From assembly GCF_036985505.1 (NCBI RefSeq), contig NZ_BTGQ01000002.1, positions 124,001-188,000 on the forward strand: a stretch of 64,000 nucleotides of DNA, given 5' to 3'. Under the pieces are notes generated by a model. It was not told the origin of the DNA and made no database searches. It saw only the letters and a list, made by a program, of their open reading frames with translations. The first letter of the stretch is position 1; every line of letters starts with the position of its first letter. Positions 43,621 to 52,651 of the stretch are shown here, piece after piece. Made by a program: the position numbers and the translations under genes. The stretch comes from Croceitalea sp947503285 (lineage in GTDB: Bacteria; Bacteroidota; Bacteroidia; Flavobacteriales; Flavobacteriaceae).

Positions 43621-45237
43621 TTAGTTTACCCCAGCAAAAGGAATTCCTGCCAGTTCATGCATTTCTTTCTTAAAAGTGGAGAGGTCATTATGATTGAATT
43701 TAGCAATATCATCATACCCACAAGAACGAGCGATTACCTTGATCAAATCATTGGTTGCATTAAAAAAGTTAGCCAACTGTTTTGCCGAGGTATCGATGAT
43801 CAACCTACTTCGCAACGACTCTTTTTGTGTTGCGATACCTACGGGGCAATTATTCGAACCGCAGGCCCGCATCCCCAAACAGCCAATCGCTTGTATGGCA
43901 GCATTGGAAACGGCAATGGCATCGGCACCCATCATCATGGCCTTCGCAAAATCTTCCGCGATACGTAAGCCACCGGTAATGACTAAAGTAACATCACTTG
44001 CCCCGACGCTATCCAAATACTTTCGAGCCCTTGCCAAGGCTGGAATCGTAGGTACATTGATGTTATCCCTTAGAATTGTTGGTGCGGAACCGGTTCCCCC
44101 TCCCCTACCATCCAATATGATGTAGTCAACACCTACATCCAATGCAAATTGAATGTCTTTTTCAATATGACTTGCTGCAATTTTAAAACCTATGGGAATA
44201 CCACCTGTACGTTCACGAACTTTGGCCGCAAAGTCTTTAAAATCCCCTACGCCGTAAAAATCAGGAAAGGTTGCCGGACTAATGGCCGTTTCCCCTTCGT
44301 TCAATCCGCGAACCTCAGCAATTTCCTTACTCACTTTATTTCCGGGCAAATGCCCTCCTGTACCTGTCTTGGCCCCCTGACCTCCTTTAAAATGAAAGGC
44401 TTGAACATGGTCTAACTTATCCCATGTAAATCCGAATTGTGCTGATGCCAGTTCGTAGAAATACTTTGAGTTATTTTGTTGCTCTTCTGGTAAGATACCA
44501 CCTTCCCCCGAACAAATTCCAGTACCAACCATCTCAGCACCTTTTGACAAGGCAATTTTAGCTTCACGTGATAAGGCTCCAAAACTCATGTCACTCACAA
44601 AAAGGGGAATGTCCAATACCAGTGGTTTCTTTGCTTTGGGGCCTATGACCACCTTTGTTGCGACCTCATCTTCATCCAATAACGGACGTGAGGCAAGTTG
44701 TGCCGGTAAAAATTGGATATCGGACCATTTTGGTAAGGTATTTCTATCCACCCCCATAGAATCTGAAAAGCCGTGATGGCCCAGATTTTTCAATCCGTTT
44801 ACCGCCAATTCCTTAATATATCCCGTATAAGGTTCCGTGTCTTCTGGATGGGTATCTTGGTAGGCCCCTAAATAGGCATCCCTATCGAAAGGCTGTGGAT
44901 GTTGGGTCTCAAACGCAATCACTTCATTTTCGTCGACTTTCAATGAATCCCCGTCAAGGTATTCTTGAAATTTATGAAGTTGCTCGTCATTGTTATACTC
45001 GCTTATTCCCGTATCATAACGGTAGTCCCAACCGTGTACGCCACAGATTAAATTTTGACCGTCTATATGGCCATCGGCCAATAACGCACCTCGATGGTGG
45101 CACCGGCCATAAAGTATTGAAATACCCGATTCATGCTTAATAATGACTAAATCAGTATTTTTTACCAGGGCATACGCTGGTTCTTTTTCACGCAGTTCTG
45201 AAATTTTGGCAATTTCAATCAGCTTTTGGGTCATCAA
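43621..45237 (-). CDS. Rieske domain fused to a glutamate-synthase-type FMN domain
   Basis: The 538-residue product begins with a Rieske domain (C46-x-H48 in GRCHHRGALLADG, C65-x2-H68 in CGVHGWDY), followed by the FMN/glutamate-synthase central barrel: IPLFVSDMSFGALSREAK, GEGGILPEEQ, FKGGQGAKTGTGGHLP and the 3Fe-4S cysteines C453, C459 and C464 (C-x5-C-x4-C). The glutaminase domain and ammonia tunnel partner of GltB are absent, so it is not a normal glutamate synthase. The first gene of the operon; ATG at 45237 or 45234. An FMN oxidoreductase with its own electron port; substrate unknown. Confidence 0.88.
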   Translation of the reverse strand: MMTQKLIEIAKISELREKEPAYALVKNTDLVIIKHESGISILYGRCHHRGALLADGHIDGQNLICGVHGWDYRYDTGISEYNNDEQLHKFQEYLDGDSLKVDENEVIAFETQHPQPFDRDAYLGAYQDTHPEDTEPYTGYIKELAVNGLKNLGHHGFSDSMGVDRNTLPKWSDIQFLPAQLASRPLLDEDEVATKVVIGPKAKKPLVLDIPLFVSDMSFGALSREAKIALSKGAEMVGTGICSGEGGILPEEQQNNSKYFYELASAQFGFTWDKLDHVQAFHFKGGQGAKTGTGGHLPGNKVSKEIAEVRGLNEGETAISPATFPDFYGVGDFKDFAAKVRERTGGIPIGFKIAASHIEKDIQFALDVGVDYIILDGRGGGTGSAPTILRDNINVPTIPALARARKYLDSVGASDVTLVITGGLRIAEDFAKAMMMGADAIAVSNAAIQAIGCLGMRACGSNNCPVGIATQKESLRSRLIIDTSAKQLANFFNATNDLIKVIARSCGYDDIAKFNHNDLSTFKKEMHELAGIPFAGVN

Positions 45238-45270
45238 GTCGGTTATTTTGGTGGTTACTGTATTTAGGTC

Positions 45271-45281
45271 GGGATTATCCC
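45271..45281. promoter_or_regulatory. Palindrome upstream of the Rieske operon
   Basis: GGGATTATCCC is a perfect 5+1+5 palindrome, with further G/C pairing outside, 34 bases before the first start codon of the six-gene operon. It could be an operator. No promoter box was evident around it. Confidence 0.35.
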
Positions 45282-45450
45282 AGCCACTTTACACCGTAAT
45301 TTAACTTAAAAAAAGAAGAAAACGCAGCAATCTGCAGAAATGACAAAATAATTCAATATACGTATTCGCATACCCATTAAACCGTGTATGATGGTGAACC
45401 AGCATATCGTAAATCGAGACAACTTAACATTGGCCATTATCACTATTGAA

Positions 45451-46587
45451 CTATAGCATATTTCGCTCTAGTATCTTGGCAAAGTTAAAGGCCGCAAATT
45501 CAAGGTTATCGTAGCTCAAACGAAGGGCGTCGTCTAAGGTTCCTATATTTTTGAGTACGGAAGTCGCGTATGTAAGCCCCATAGCCTCTTGTTCTTCGGG
45601 GGTCAAATCAATTGCTCCACAAAATGCAGCAACCGGTATCCGTTGCTTTTTGGCAGATGCCACGACCCCAGAAATTGTTTTTCCTGAAAAGGTTTGATTA
45701 TCGAGTTTTCCTTCTCCTGTTATAATCCAATCCGCGCCTTTGATAGCTGAATCGAAATCGGCAATTTCCTTGATTAAATCAATGCCTGAATTTAAGACTG
45801 CGTTTAAAAAAACAACTGCACCGCCCCCGACACCTCCCGCGGCACCTGAACCAGGTATTCGTTGTACATCAACCCCGAATTCATTTACTAAGACTGCTGC
45901 AAAATGCTTCAAGCCATCATCTAAAAAGACAATATCTTCTTTAGAGGCCCCTTTTTGGCCTGCATAAATATGTGCCGCACCTTGCTCACCGTAAAAAGGA
46001 TTGTTTACGTCACAGGCCACCTTGAAGTTAGTACCTTTTAAACGTTTATGTACGTTTGATCTTTGTATGGTCTTGACCTTGATTAGGTTTTCGCCAATTG
46101 GTTTCAGCACCTCGCCGTTTTCATCCAAGAACCGATATCCTAAAGCCACGGCGATACCCATTCCCCCATCATTGGTGGCGCTGCCCCCAATACCCAAAAC
46201 AATAGTCTCCGCTCCTTCATCCAAAGCAGCTACGATAAGCTCTCCGGTACCTTGCGAAGTTGTAAACCTGCAATTTTTTTCATCATCGGATAACAGTTTG
46301 TATCCAGATGCCTCTGACATTTCAATGAATGCCGTTTTCTTTTTTCTTGAATAAAGGTATTCCGCCTCAATGGTATTGAACAGTGGGTTTTTTACCAACT
46401 GCTTTTTTAACGAGGCGTCCAAGTAATCTTTGACCACCGCTATTGTTCCGTCACCTCCATCGGCCAAGGGCTTCTTAATAATTTTAGCGTTCGAAAAAAC
46501 CTTGCGCAGACCACTTTCCACAGCGTTGCAAAACCCATCACCTGAAAGTGACTCTTTGTATTTATCCGGTGCTAATACGAACTTCAT
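45451..46587 (-). CDS. glxK: Glycerate kinase, GlxK/GarK type
   Basis: The 378-residue product is a class II glycerate kinase, phosphorylating D-glycerate with ATP (2-phosphoglycerate in this family). Signatures are the N terminus LAPDKYKESLSG, PLADGGDGT, the central VLGIGGSATNDGGMGIA, and WIITGEGKLDNQTFSGKT. Family length fits. It lies 213 bases upstream of the Rieske operon and 101 bases after the sterol desaturase gene, on the same strand, so a functional link to either is possible but not proved. If linked, glycerate or tartronate-type chemistry may feed the region. Cytoplasmic. Confidence 0.93.
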   Translation of the reverse strand: MKFVLAPDKYKESLSGDGFCNAVESGLRKVFSNAKIIKKPLADGGDGTIAVVKDYLDASLKKQLVKNPLFNTIEAEYLYSRKKKTAFIEMSEASGYKLLSDDEKNCRFTTSQGTGELIVAALDEGAETIVLGIGGSATNDGGMGIAVALGYRFLDENGEVLKPIGENLIKVKTIQRSNVHKRLKGTNFKVACDVNNPFYGEQGAAHIYAGQKGASKEDIVFLDDGLKHFAAVLVNEFGVDVQRIPGSGAAGGVGGGAVVFLNAVLNSGIDLIKEIADFDSAIKGADWIITGEGKLDNQTFSGKTISGVVASAKKQRIPVAAFCGAIDLTPEEQEAMGLTYATSVLKNIGTLDDALRLSYDNLEFAAFNFAKILERNML

Positions 46588-46688
46588 ATCATGTTGCTAT
46601 GAAAAGGTTACTAAAATAGCGAATACCAAATCGCAATACCCATTTTATTCTAAATGACAACCCATTATTTTTTGGTCGAAAAGCACTT

Positions 46689-47576
46689 TTATGGGCTTTT
46701 AACCTTTTTCGAATGGCCAAAACCGTAACTATTCTGATGCAGGAAATCTTTTGGAAACGCATCGTCCCCAGGAAAACCAATTTCAACCGTGCCGCTATCT
46801 TCCGGTATGTAATTGGTTTTAAAGATATAATCCCATATGCTTAAGCTAATACCAAAATTAACACCATAAGTACCTTTGGGAAGTTGATACGCATGGTGGT
46901 AAAGGTGCATTACCGGATTGTTGAATATATACTTTAAGGGACCCCAGGTAATCTTAATATTCGCATGGTTCAAGTGACCAATGGTAATTGCAGTGAAATG
47001 TACGATATAGGCCTGCTCAGGTTCAAATCCACCAAGAAGCATTACACCAAGGGTCTTTAGGGGTTTGTACAAAATGTTCTCCATCCAATGGTAACGAAGA
47101 TGGGCGGCGAACCCCATTTCCTTTACGGAATGATGTACTTTATGGAAGTTCCACAAAAATTTATACTTATGCAGCATGATATGGGTAAACCATTGTACAA
47201 AATCCAAGATAACGAAGAAGATTACCAATTGCGCCCACATCGGCATAGCCGATAAATCTAAAATAGTGAGGCTTTCAATCGAAATGCCGACGGTTGTGAA
47301 AAATAGGGCCAACAGTTTATAAAATCCACTAATTGCAATGGAAAACAAGAAAAAGTTAAAATACATATAAGCGGCATCCAACCAAAAATCCTTTCTAAAT
47401 ACCGCTTGTTCTTTTCGCCAAGGAAAAATGACTTCCAATAACCAAACAATCAATGAAATTATGGTTAGGCCCCAAAAATAATTGGTATACCAAGGCACTT
47501 CAAACAGAATGGATTTCCAGGTCCATTCCAAACTACCCATAAATGCATTGGCAAAGGCATTTAGATACTTATCCAT
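46689..47576 (-). CDS. Sterol desaturase / fatty acid hydroxylase family protein
   Basis: The 295-residue integral membrane di-iron protein has four or five helices and the histidine clusters of the family: THIMLH (H-x3-H) and NFHKVHHS, then later HFTAITIGHLNHANI and LYHHAYQLPKGTYGVNFG. It inserts OH or double bonds in lipids; the exact substrate is not readable. It starts 3 bases after the cytochrome gene and belongs to the operon of sulfite dehydrogenase and cytochrome c, an uncommon partnership. Possible link: a periplasmic electron chain to or from a lipid oxygenase; this is inference. Confidence 0.9.
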   Translation of the reverse strand: MDKYLNAFANAFMGSLEWTWKSILFEVPWYTNYFWGLTIISLIVWLLEVIFPWRKEQAVFRKDFWLDAAYMYFNFFLFSIAISGFYKLLALFFTTVGISIESLTILDLSAMPMWAQLVIFFVILDFVQWFTHIMLHKYKFLWNFHKVHHSVKEMGFAAHLRYHWMENILYKPLKTLGVMLLGGFEPEQAYIVHFTAITIGHLNHANIKITWGPLKYIFNNPVMHLYHHAYQLPKGTYGVNFGISLSIWDYIFKTNYIPEDSGTVEIGFPGDDAFPKDFLHQNSYGFGHSKKVKSP

Positions 47577-47579
47577 AAC

Positions 47580-48059
47580 TTATTCTTCTAGTTCGTACCA
47601 ATCAATATCGGTCAATGCTGCCCTTCTCCCCTTTTTTCGGGGTGGATAGTTGGTTACCAAATAGTCTATTATAATTTCTTCATTTTTACCGAGATCCCAT
47701 AGGTTCTGTGTTTCTTGCATCCACCGAATCGTGGCTAGCCAACTTTCTTTGTCCATTCTATTCTGGGTCACCAATTGTGCGGAATGACAGTTGGTGCAAT
47801 TATTGACCACTTCCATTAGTCCTGCGGCATTCACAAGCCCCGTTCTGACGTGTATTCCATTTTCAATCTTATCAAGATCTTCTTCGCTATCGATAATCGC
47901 ATATTCCGTTACACTTGAGGTTTTTGTTGACAGTAATGTTTCATGATTGTAAATCGCATATACCATGAAAATACCTATAACTACAAATAATGCGAATGCT
48001 ATGACCAAAAGCTTATGAATGGCTTTTATTTGCCGTCTTATTTTTTGTTGCTCGTCCAT
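47580..48059 (-). CDS. Membrane-anchored monohaem cytochrome c, sulfite dehydrogenase partner
   Basis: The 159-residue product has an N-terminal membrane helix (about 15-36) and a periplasmic c-type cytochrome domain. The haem site is C88-x2-C91-H92 (NCTNCHSAQL), and the methionine in RWMQETQNLWDLG is a likely axial ligand. This short type is known as SorB-like, receiving electrons from a sulfite-oxidising molybdoenzyme. It starts 4 bases after the SorA-like gene and lies 3 bases before the desaturase gene, so it belongs to one operon. Good family fit; the partner is inferred from adjacency. Confidence 0.85.
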   Translation of the reverse strand: MDEQQKIRRQIKAIHKLLVIAFALFVVIGIFMVYAIYNHETLLSTKTSSVTEYAIIDSEEDLDKIENGIHVRTGLVNAAGLMEVVNNCTNCHSAQLVTQNRMDKESWLATIRWMQETQNLWDLGKNEEIIIDYLVTNYPPRKKGRRAALTDIDWYELEE

Positions 48060-48063
48060 AACC

Positions 48064-49284
48064 CTAAACCACTTTTATCGCTATTCGATGACAGGCATTA
48101 TTCAAATAACCCTTGGGATTCCAGCCCGGTAATACCATGGGTTGACCCACCCCTTGTGAATCCGTGGCACGGGCCCATACCTCATAGTAGCCTTTCTTAG
48201 GAAAACCAATACGTGCCGAAAAATGCTGCCATGCTAGGCGATTTACGGGCTTTTCAATTGGGCATTCTTTCCAAGTAGCACCAAAATCAATGGAGTATTC
48301 CATTCGCGCGACCTCCAATTCCCCAGCCCAGGCATGTCCCCTTATATTCAGTTTTCTACCTTGTTTCAGTATTGCCCCAGACTTCGGATAGGTTATTAAG
48401 GACTTTACTGGCATGGATTCAATAATGCACATATCCCCATCGCTTACCTTTTCACCGGGTGCAACGGTGTTACAAGGCACACGATACGCCGTACCTGTCA
48501 TTTTGGTACCATCATGTACCTTATTTCGAATACTGATCCTGTTCACCCATTTACCCGAGACTGAAGCGGGCCAGCCCCCTGCCACCAACCGTAACGGGTA
48601 ACCATGGGCAAGGGGAATGGCCGTACCGTTCATTTGAAATGCCAACAGTGTTTCATCCTGCAATGCTTTTGCCATGGGCACCCCTCTTGAAATGGGTTCC
48701 TTTTCTGGGTCCCTGCTCAAGTGTACATCGGCCGCGTGATACCCAATATACACCGCATCATCTTTAATACCCGCATCTTCTAAGACATCACGCAATCGAA
48801 CACCTGTCCATGTCGCACAAGAAACGGCCCCGACGGTCCATTGATTTCCTTTCGCCGGAGGGTCGAACTCACTTCTACCATTGCCACCACATTCTAAGGT
48901 AAGTTGATAGGTATATTGCTGAAACTTTGATTTCAGTGCTGCAAGGGTATAGGTCTTTTCTTGTTTTGCCGACTCGCCATCTATGCGCAACGTCCATGTT
49001 CCAGCATCAATATTTTCTGGTATTAAGCCATTATTACGAATGAACATCGCCTTATTCGTGGTCACCTTATCGTCCAATAAATGGGCCTTGGCTTCAATAT
49101 TCCAGGGCCTATCGTTCAACACTGCCATTTCATCATCCAAACCGAACATTTTAAAAGGGTCAGGGTCTTGAAGTGCCAGTGGTTGATATCCTTTCGGAAT
49201 TAGATTACCAAAAACGATATCAGCACCTAGTATACCTATCATAGCGGCCAAGGTCGATTTTTTGATAAACTTTCTTCTTTCCAT
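48064..49284 (-). CDS. Sulfite dehydrogenase/oxidase molybdoenzyme (SorA-like)
   Basis: The 406-residue product has a twin-arginine signal (MERRKFIKKSTLAAMIGI) and the sulfite oxidase fold: Moco cysteine C132 in LECGGNGRSEF, ATWTGVRLRDVLEDAGI, YPLRLVAGGWPASVSGKWVNRI and a C-terminal dimerisation domain (VARMEYSIDFGATWKE, VWARATDSQGVGQP). It should oxidise sulfite to sulfate in the periplasm and pass two electrons to the adjacent cytochrome c. A closely related activity on other substrates cannot be excluded. First gene of a three-gene operon with cytochrome and sterol desaturase. Tat export implies folding with cofactor in the cytoplasm. Confidence 0.9.
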   Translation of the reverse strand: MERRKFIKKSTLAAMIGILGADIVFGNLIPKGYQPLALQDPDPFKMFGLDDEMAVLNDRPWNIEAKAHLLDDKVTTNKAMFIRNNGLIPENIDAGTWTLRIDGESAKQEKTYTLAALKSKFQQYTYQLTLECGGNGRSEFDPPAKGNQWTVGAVSCATWTGVRLRDVLEDAGIKDDAVYIGYHAADVHLSRDPEKEPISRGVPMAKALQDETLLAFQMNGTAIPLAHGYPLRLVAGGWPASVSGKWVNRISIRNKVHDGTKMTGTAYRVPCNTVAPGEKVSDGDMCIIESMPVKSLITYPKSGAILKQGRKLNIRGHAWAGELEVARMEYSIDFGATWKECPIEKPVNRLAWQHFSARIGFPKKGYYEVWARATDSQGVGQPMVLPGWNPKGYLNNACHRIAIKVV

Positions 49285-49737
49285 TCTTGATATAAGGTCT
49301 TTGAGTTTTTAAAGTAACGTGTTTTCCCCCGCTGTTTTAGTAACAAAAGTTACAATTTATTGCGAGAGTAGAAACTGATTTCTACTAGAAGTAAATGTTA
49401 CCTATAGTAAATAACACTGGTAAACTTATTTTTAAGCCCAAGGGACCAGAAAAGGTTGATGCTTCGATAAATGCCACCAACTTACTGGTAATTATTTTTT
49501 TTAATTGCACGGGAAAAGTATAATTTAAAGGTGTAACATCAGTGCAATGGTCATCTAAATTCCCGTGATGTCTAAATTTATGGGAATCCAATTACTTTGA
49601 TTCTATTTTCATTTTATCATGTCCATCAAAGGAAGTCAAAGAAAATATAGGTCGTAAAATACGTTGAACATGGAAAGGATTATCGAGAAACAAAGACTAA
49701 GTACCTATCAGAATTTAAGCTATTCCATACTACTATC
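49285..49737. other. Intergenic region between divergent genes
   Basis: These 453 bases separate the SorA-like gene from the glucosidase gene. I see no convincing gene, RNA or repeat. A 68-codon minus-strand frame (49385-49591) has unremarkable composition and no family resemblance. No exact TAnnTTTG box was found close to either start. Confidence 0.5.
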
Positions 49738-52371
49738 ATGAACCTACCTTCAGAAGAACATAACCGATTACAACAACACTATTCCAACAAAAAAGATTGG
49801 CTAAAATGGGGCCCTTACCTGAGTGAACGTCAATGGGGAACCGTACGGGAAGACTATAGCGAAAATGGGGATGCGTGGAACTATTTACCGCACGACCACG
49901 CCAGAAGTCGTGCATACCGATGGGGTGAAGATGGAATAGCGGGTATATCGGATCGTTACTGTAATATTTGTTTCGGTATTGCACTATGGAACCGAAAAGA
50001 TCCTATTTTAAAAGAGCGGTTGTTTGGGCTTACCGGCCCCCAAGGTAATCACGGTGAAGACGTTAAAGAGCTTTACTATTATCTTGAAAATACACCAACA
50101 CACTCGTATATGAAACATTTATACAAGTACCCACAAAATGAATTTCCGTACACGAAATTGGAGGAGGAAAGTCGAAAACGAGGGAAACGTGACAGCGAAT
50201 ACGAATTACTTGATACGGGTATTTTCGATACCAATGAATACTTTGATGTATATACCGAATATGCCAAGGGCGAAGCTGAAGACCTTCTAATAAAAATCAC
50301 GATAAGCAATCGCGCTTCGGTAGCGGCACCGGTTGTACTACTGCCAACAATGTGGATACGGAACTTTTGGAGCTTTACGGGAATGCCCAAAAAACCCGTT
50401 ATCAAATCAAATGGGGATACCGATGCTCCATATGTGTCCATCGATCATACTTATGTAGGGAACTATTTTCTTCATTTTGAAAAACCATCCAAACTACTTT
50501 TTACGGAGAATGAGACCAACAGCGAACGCATATTTAACTTTGGTAATGACCATCCCTTTAAAAAAGACCTATTCCACGATGCCGTAATCAACAATGACTA
50601 TTCATTGGCTGAAAAAAATAAAGAGGGAACAAAATTCGCCCCACTCTATGAATTGGACATTCCCGCGGGGCAAACCAAGACCATTAAACTAAGGTTTGCG
50701 AAAAGTATTTTAGAGTCCCCATTTGATGATTCTTTTGACACCTTGTTCTCTAAAAGAGTGAAGGAATCGAACGCATTTTTAGAGGCCATTACGGCTAAAT
50801 CAGTCAAAGAACAACAAAAGATTCAAAGACAAGCTTTTGCCGGTTTACTCTGGTCGAAACAATACTATAATTATGATGTGGAACAATGGTTGCACGGAGA
50901 TGATGGCCATACTCCGCCAAGCAACCGAAAAAACGGGCGTAATAGCGGCTGGACCACCTTACGTAATCATGACATACTGCTTATGCCCGATGCCTGGGAG
51001 TACCCGTGGTTTGCGGCATGGGACAGTGCTTTTCACTGTGTAACCTACGCCATGTTGGATCCTGATTTTGCCAAACAACAATTATTGTTGTTTACCAAAG
51101 AATGGTATATGGCCCCAAATGGCCAAATACCTGCCTATGAATGGAACTTTAGCGATGTAAACCCGCCTGTTCAAGCTTGGGCCGCCATTCAAGTCTATCA
51201 AATAGAACAACGAATGACCGGCAAAAAGGACCTGAAGTTTTTGAAACGGATGTTCAATAAATTGGCACTCAATTTCACATGGTGGGTCAATCGGGAAGAC
51301 AGCTCCAATAAGAATATTTTTGAGGGCGGTTTTTTAGGGTTGGACAATATTGGGGTTTTTGATCGAAGTAATGGTGTGCCCGGTGGTGGGATTTTAGAAC
51401 AGGTCGACGGAACTTCCTGGATGGCACTCTATTGTTTGAACATGCTTGAAATGGCCCTTGAAATCGCTTTAGAAGATGAGGCATTTGAAGATATGGCCAT
51501 CAAATATTTCGGTCATTTTGTTTTTATTGCAGAGGCACTGAACAAATTACAGGAAGGGGCCCCTAGCGCATGGGATGAGAAAGAAGGATTTTTCTATGAT
51601 ACGCTCATTTTACCTGATGGTCGGTCAATACCCATAAAAGTACGCTCTATTTCAGGTCTCTTATCGATAACCGCCGTTTTGAATATCAAAAAGGAAAAAT
51701 TGGATAGACTACCTCGATTTCGAAGTAGCATGGAGTGGTTTAGAAAATACCGGGCCAAAACCTTGAAGTATACCGTGATTGAAGAATATAGTCTAGAAAA
51801 AGATGTCTTGCTTTCATTGGTACCTAGAAAACGCCTGCATACCTTAATCAAGACCATATTGGACGAATCGGAGTTTTTGAGCGATTACGGTATTCGTTCG
51901 TTGTCAAAAAGACATGAAAATCCGTATTATGTACAAATCAATGAAACCACCTATTGTATCAATTATGAGCCCGCTGAATCAACGACAAATATGTTCGGGG
52001 GTAACTCAAACTGGCGTGGGCCTATTTGGATGCCAATGAACTACCTGTTCATCAACACGTTAAAAGAATACCACAACCATTTTAAGGATGATTTAAAATT
52101 CACCTATCCATCAAACGGTAATGACCGCCTAGATTTGAAAGAAATCGCCAATAAAATCAGCAGGCGATTGATAAGCATCTTTGAAAATGACGAACACGGC
52201 GACCGCCCTGTCAATAACCCATATCAAAAGAAGTATCGCGATGAAAATTTCAAAGATCTTATTTTATTCTTTGAATATTTTGATGGGAATAATGGTAGGG
52301 GTGTTGGCGCGGCACATCAAACAGGATGGACCGCCTTAGTCGCCAATCTGATTGAGGAAATCAACTGCTGA
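49738..52371 (+). CDS. GH63-type / MGH1-like glucosidase
   Basis: The 877-residue product resembles bacterial GH63 glucosidases and MGH1-like proteins: an N-terminal beta domain (SERQWGTVREDYSENGDAWNYLPHDHARSRAYRWGEDG) and an (alpha/alpha)6 barrel with YPWFAAWDSAFH, QIPAYEWNFSDVNPP, NSNWRGPIWMPMNYL and GAAHQTGWTALVA. The Asp of WDSAFH and a late acidic residue are the expected catalytic pair. No signal peptide is present, so it is cytoplasmic, acting probably on small alpha-glucosides or mannosylglycerate-type solutes rather than on polymers. Long leader and no partner gene. Family sure, substrate not. Confidence 0.85.
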   Translation: MNLPSEEHNRLQQHYSNKKDWLKWGPYLSERQWGTVREDYSENGDAWNYLPHDHARSRAYRWGEDGIAGISDRYCNICFGIALWNRKDPILKERLFGLTGPQGNHGEDVKELYYYLENTPTHSYMKHLYKYPQNEFPYTKLEEESRKRGKRDSEYELLDTGIFDTNEYFDVYTEYAKGEAEDLLIKITISNRASVAAPVVLLPTMWIRNFWSFTGMPKKPVIKSNGDTDAPYVSIDHTYVGNYFLHFEKPSKLLFTENETNSERIFNFGNDHPFKKDLFHDAVINNDYSLAEKNKEGTKFAPLYELDIPAGQTKTIKLRFAKSILESPFDDSFDTLFSKRVKESNAFLEAITAKSVKEQQKIQRQAFAGLLWSKQYYNYDVEQWLHGDDGHTPPSNRKNGRNSGWTTLRNHDILLMPDAWEYPWFAAWDSAFHCVTYAMLDPDFAKQQLLLFTKEWYMAPNGQIPAYEWNFSDVNPPVQAWAAIQVYQIEQRMTGKKDLKFLKRMFNKLALNFTWWVNREDSSNKNIFEGGFLGLDNIGVFDRSNGVPGGGILEQVDGTSWMALYCLNMLEMALEIALEDEAFEDMAIKYFGHFVFIAEALNKLQEGAPSAWDEKEGFFYDTLILPDGRSIPIKVRSISGLLSITAVLNIKKEKLDRLPRFRSSMEWFRKYRAKTLKYTVIEEYSLEKDVLLSLVPRKRLHTLIKTILDESEFLSDYGIRSLSKRHENPYYVQINETTYCINYEPAESTTNMFGGNSNWRGPIWMPMNYLFINTLKEYHNHFKDDLKFTYPSNGNDRLDLKEIANKISRRLISIFENDEHGDRPVNNPYQKKYRDENFKDLILFFEYFDGNNGRGVGAAHQTGWTALVANLIEEINC

Positions 52372-52651
52372 TATACCATAAAAACACAATGGCCATGGCC
52401 TCAACGTAGGACCAATTTTTTAAAAAAATGGTGACCCTATATCGTGAACCTATAAGGTATTTTTCATCTCGTATCCTTGAGATTTCCTTTGGAGGCAACC
52501 TACTAAAATGACTCCAGGTTGCAGAAGGATTTCCAATGTAGAAAAAGAACGCATCCTTACCATGAAGACACAACGTATTACAGGCTTTTCACAACAGAAA
52601 ATTCAATATCCCTTTGAATATATATAGTTTTAAAGGATTAAATTCAACTGG

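Noticed and set aside
49385..49591. 68-codon minus-strand frame between sorA-like and glucosidase genes
   Set aside because: No start signal, no family resemblance, ordinary composition for intergenic DNA.
52361..52573. 70-codon minus-strand frame after the glucosidase gene
   Set aside because: Short, overlaps the stop of the glucosidase gene, and has no recognisable pattern.
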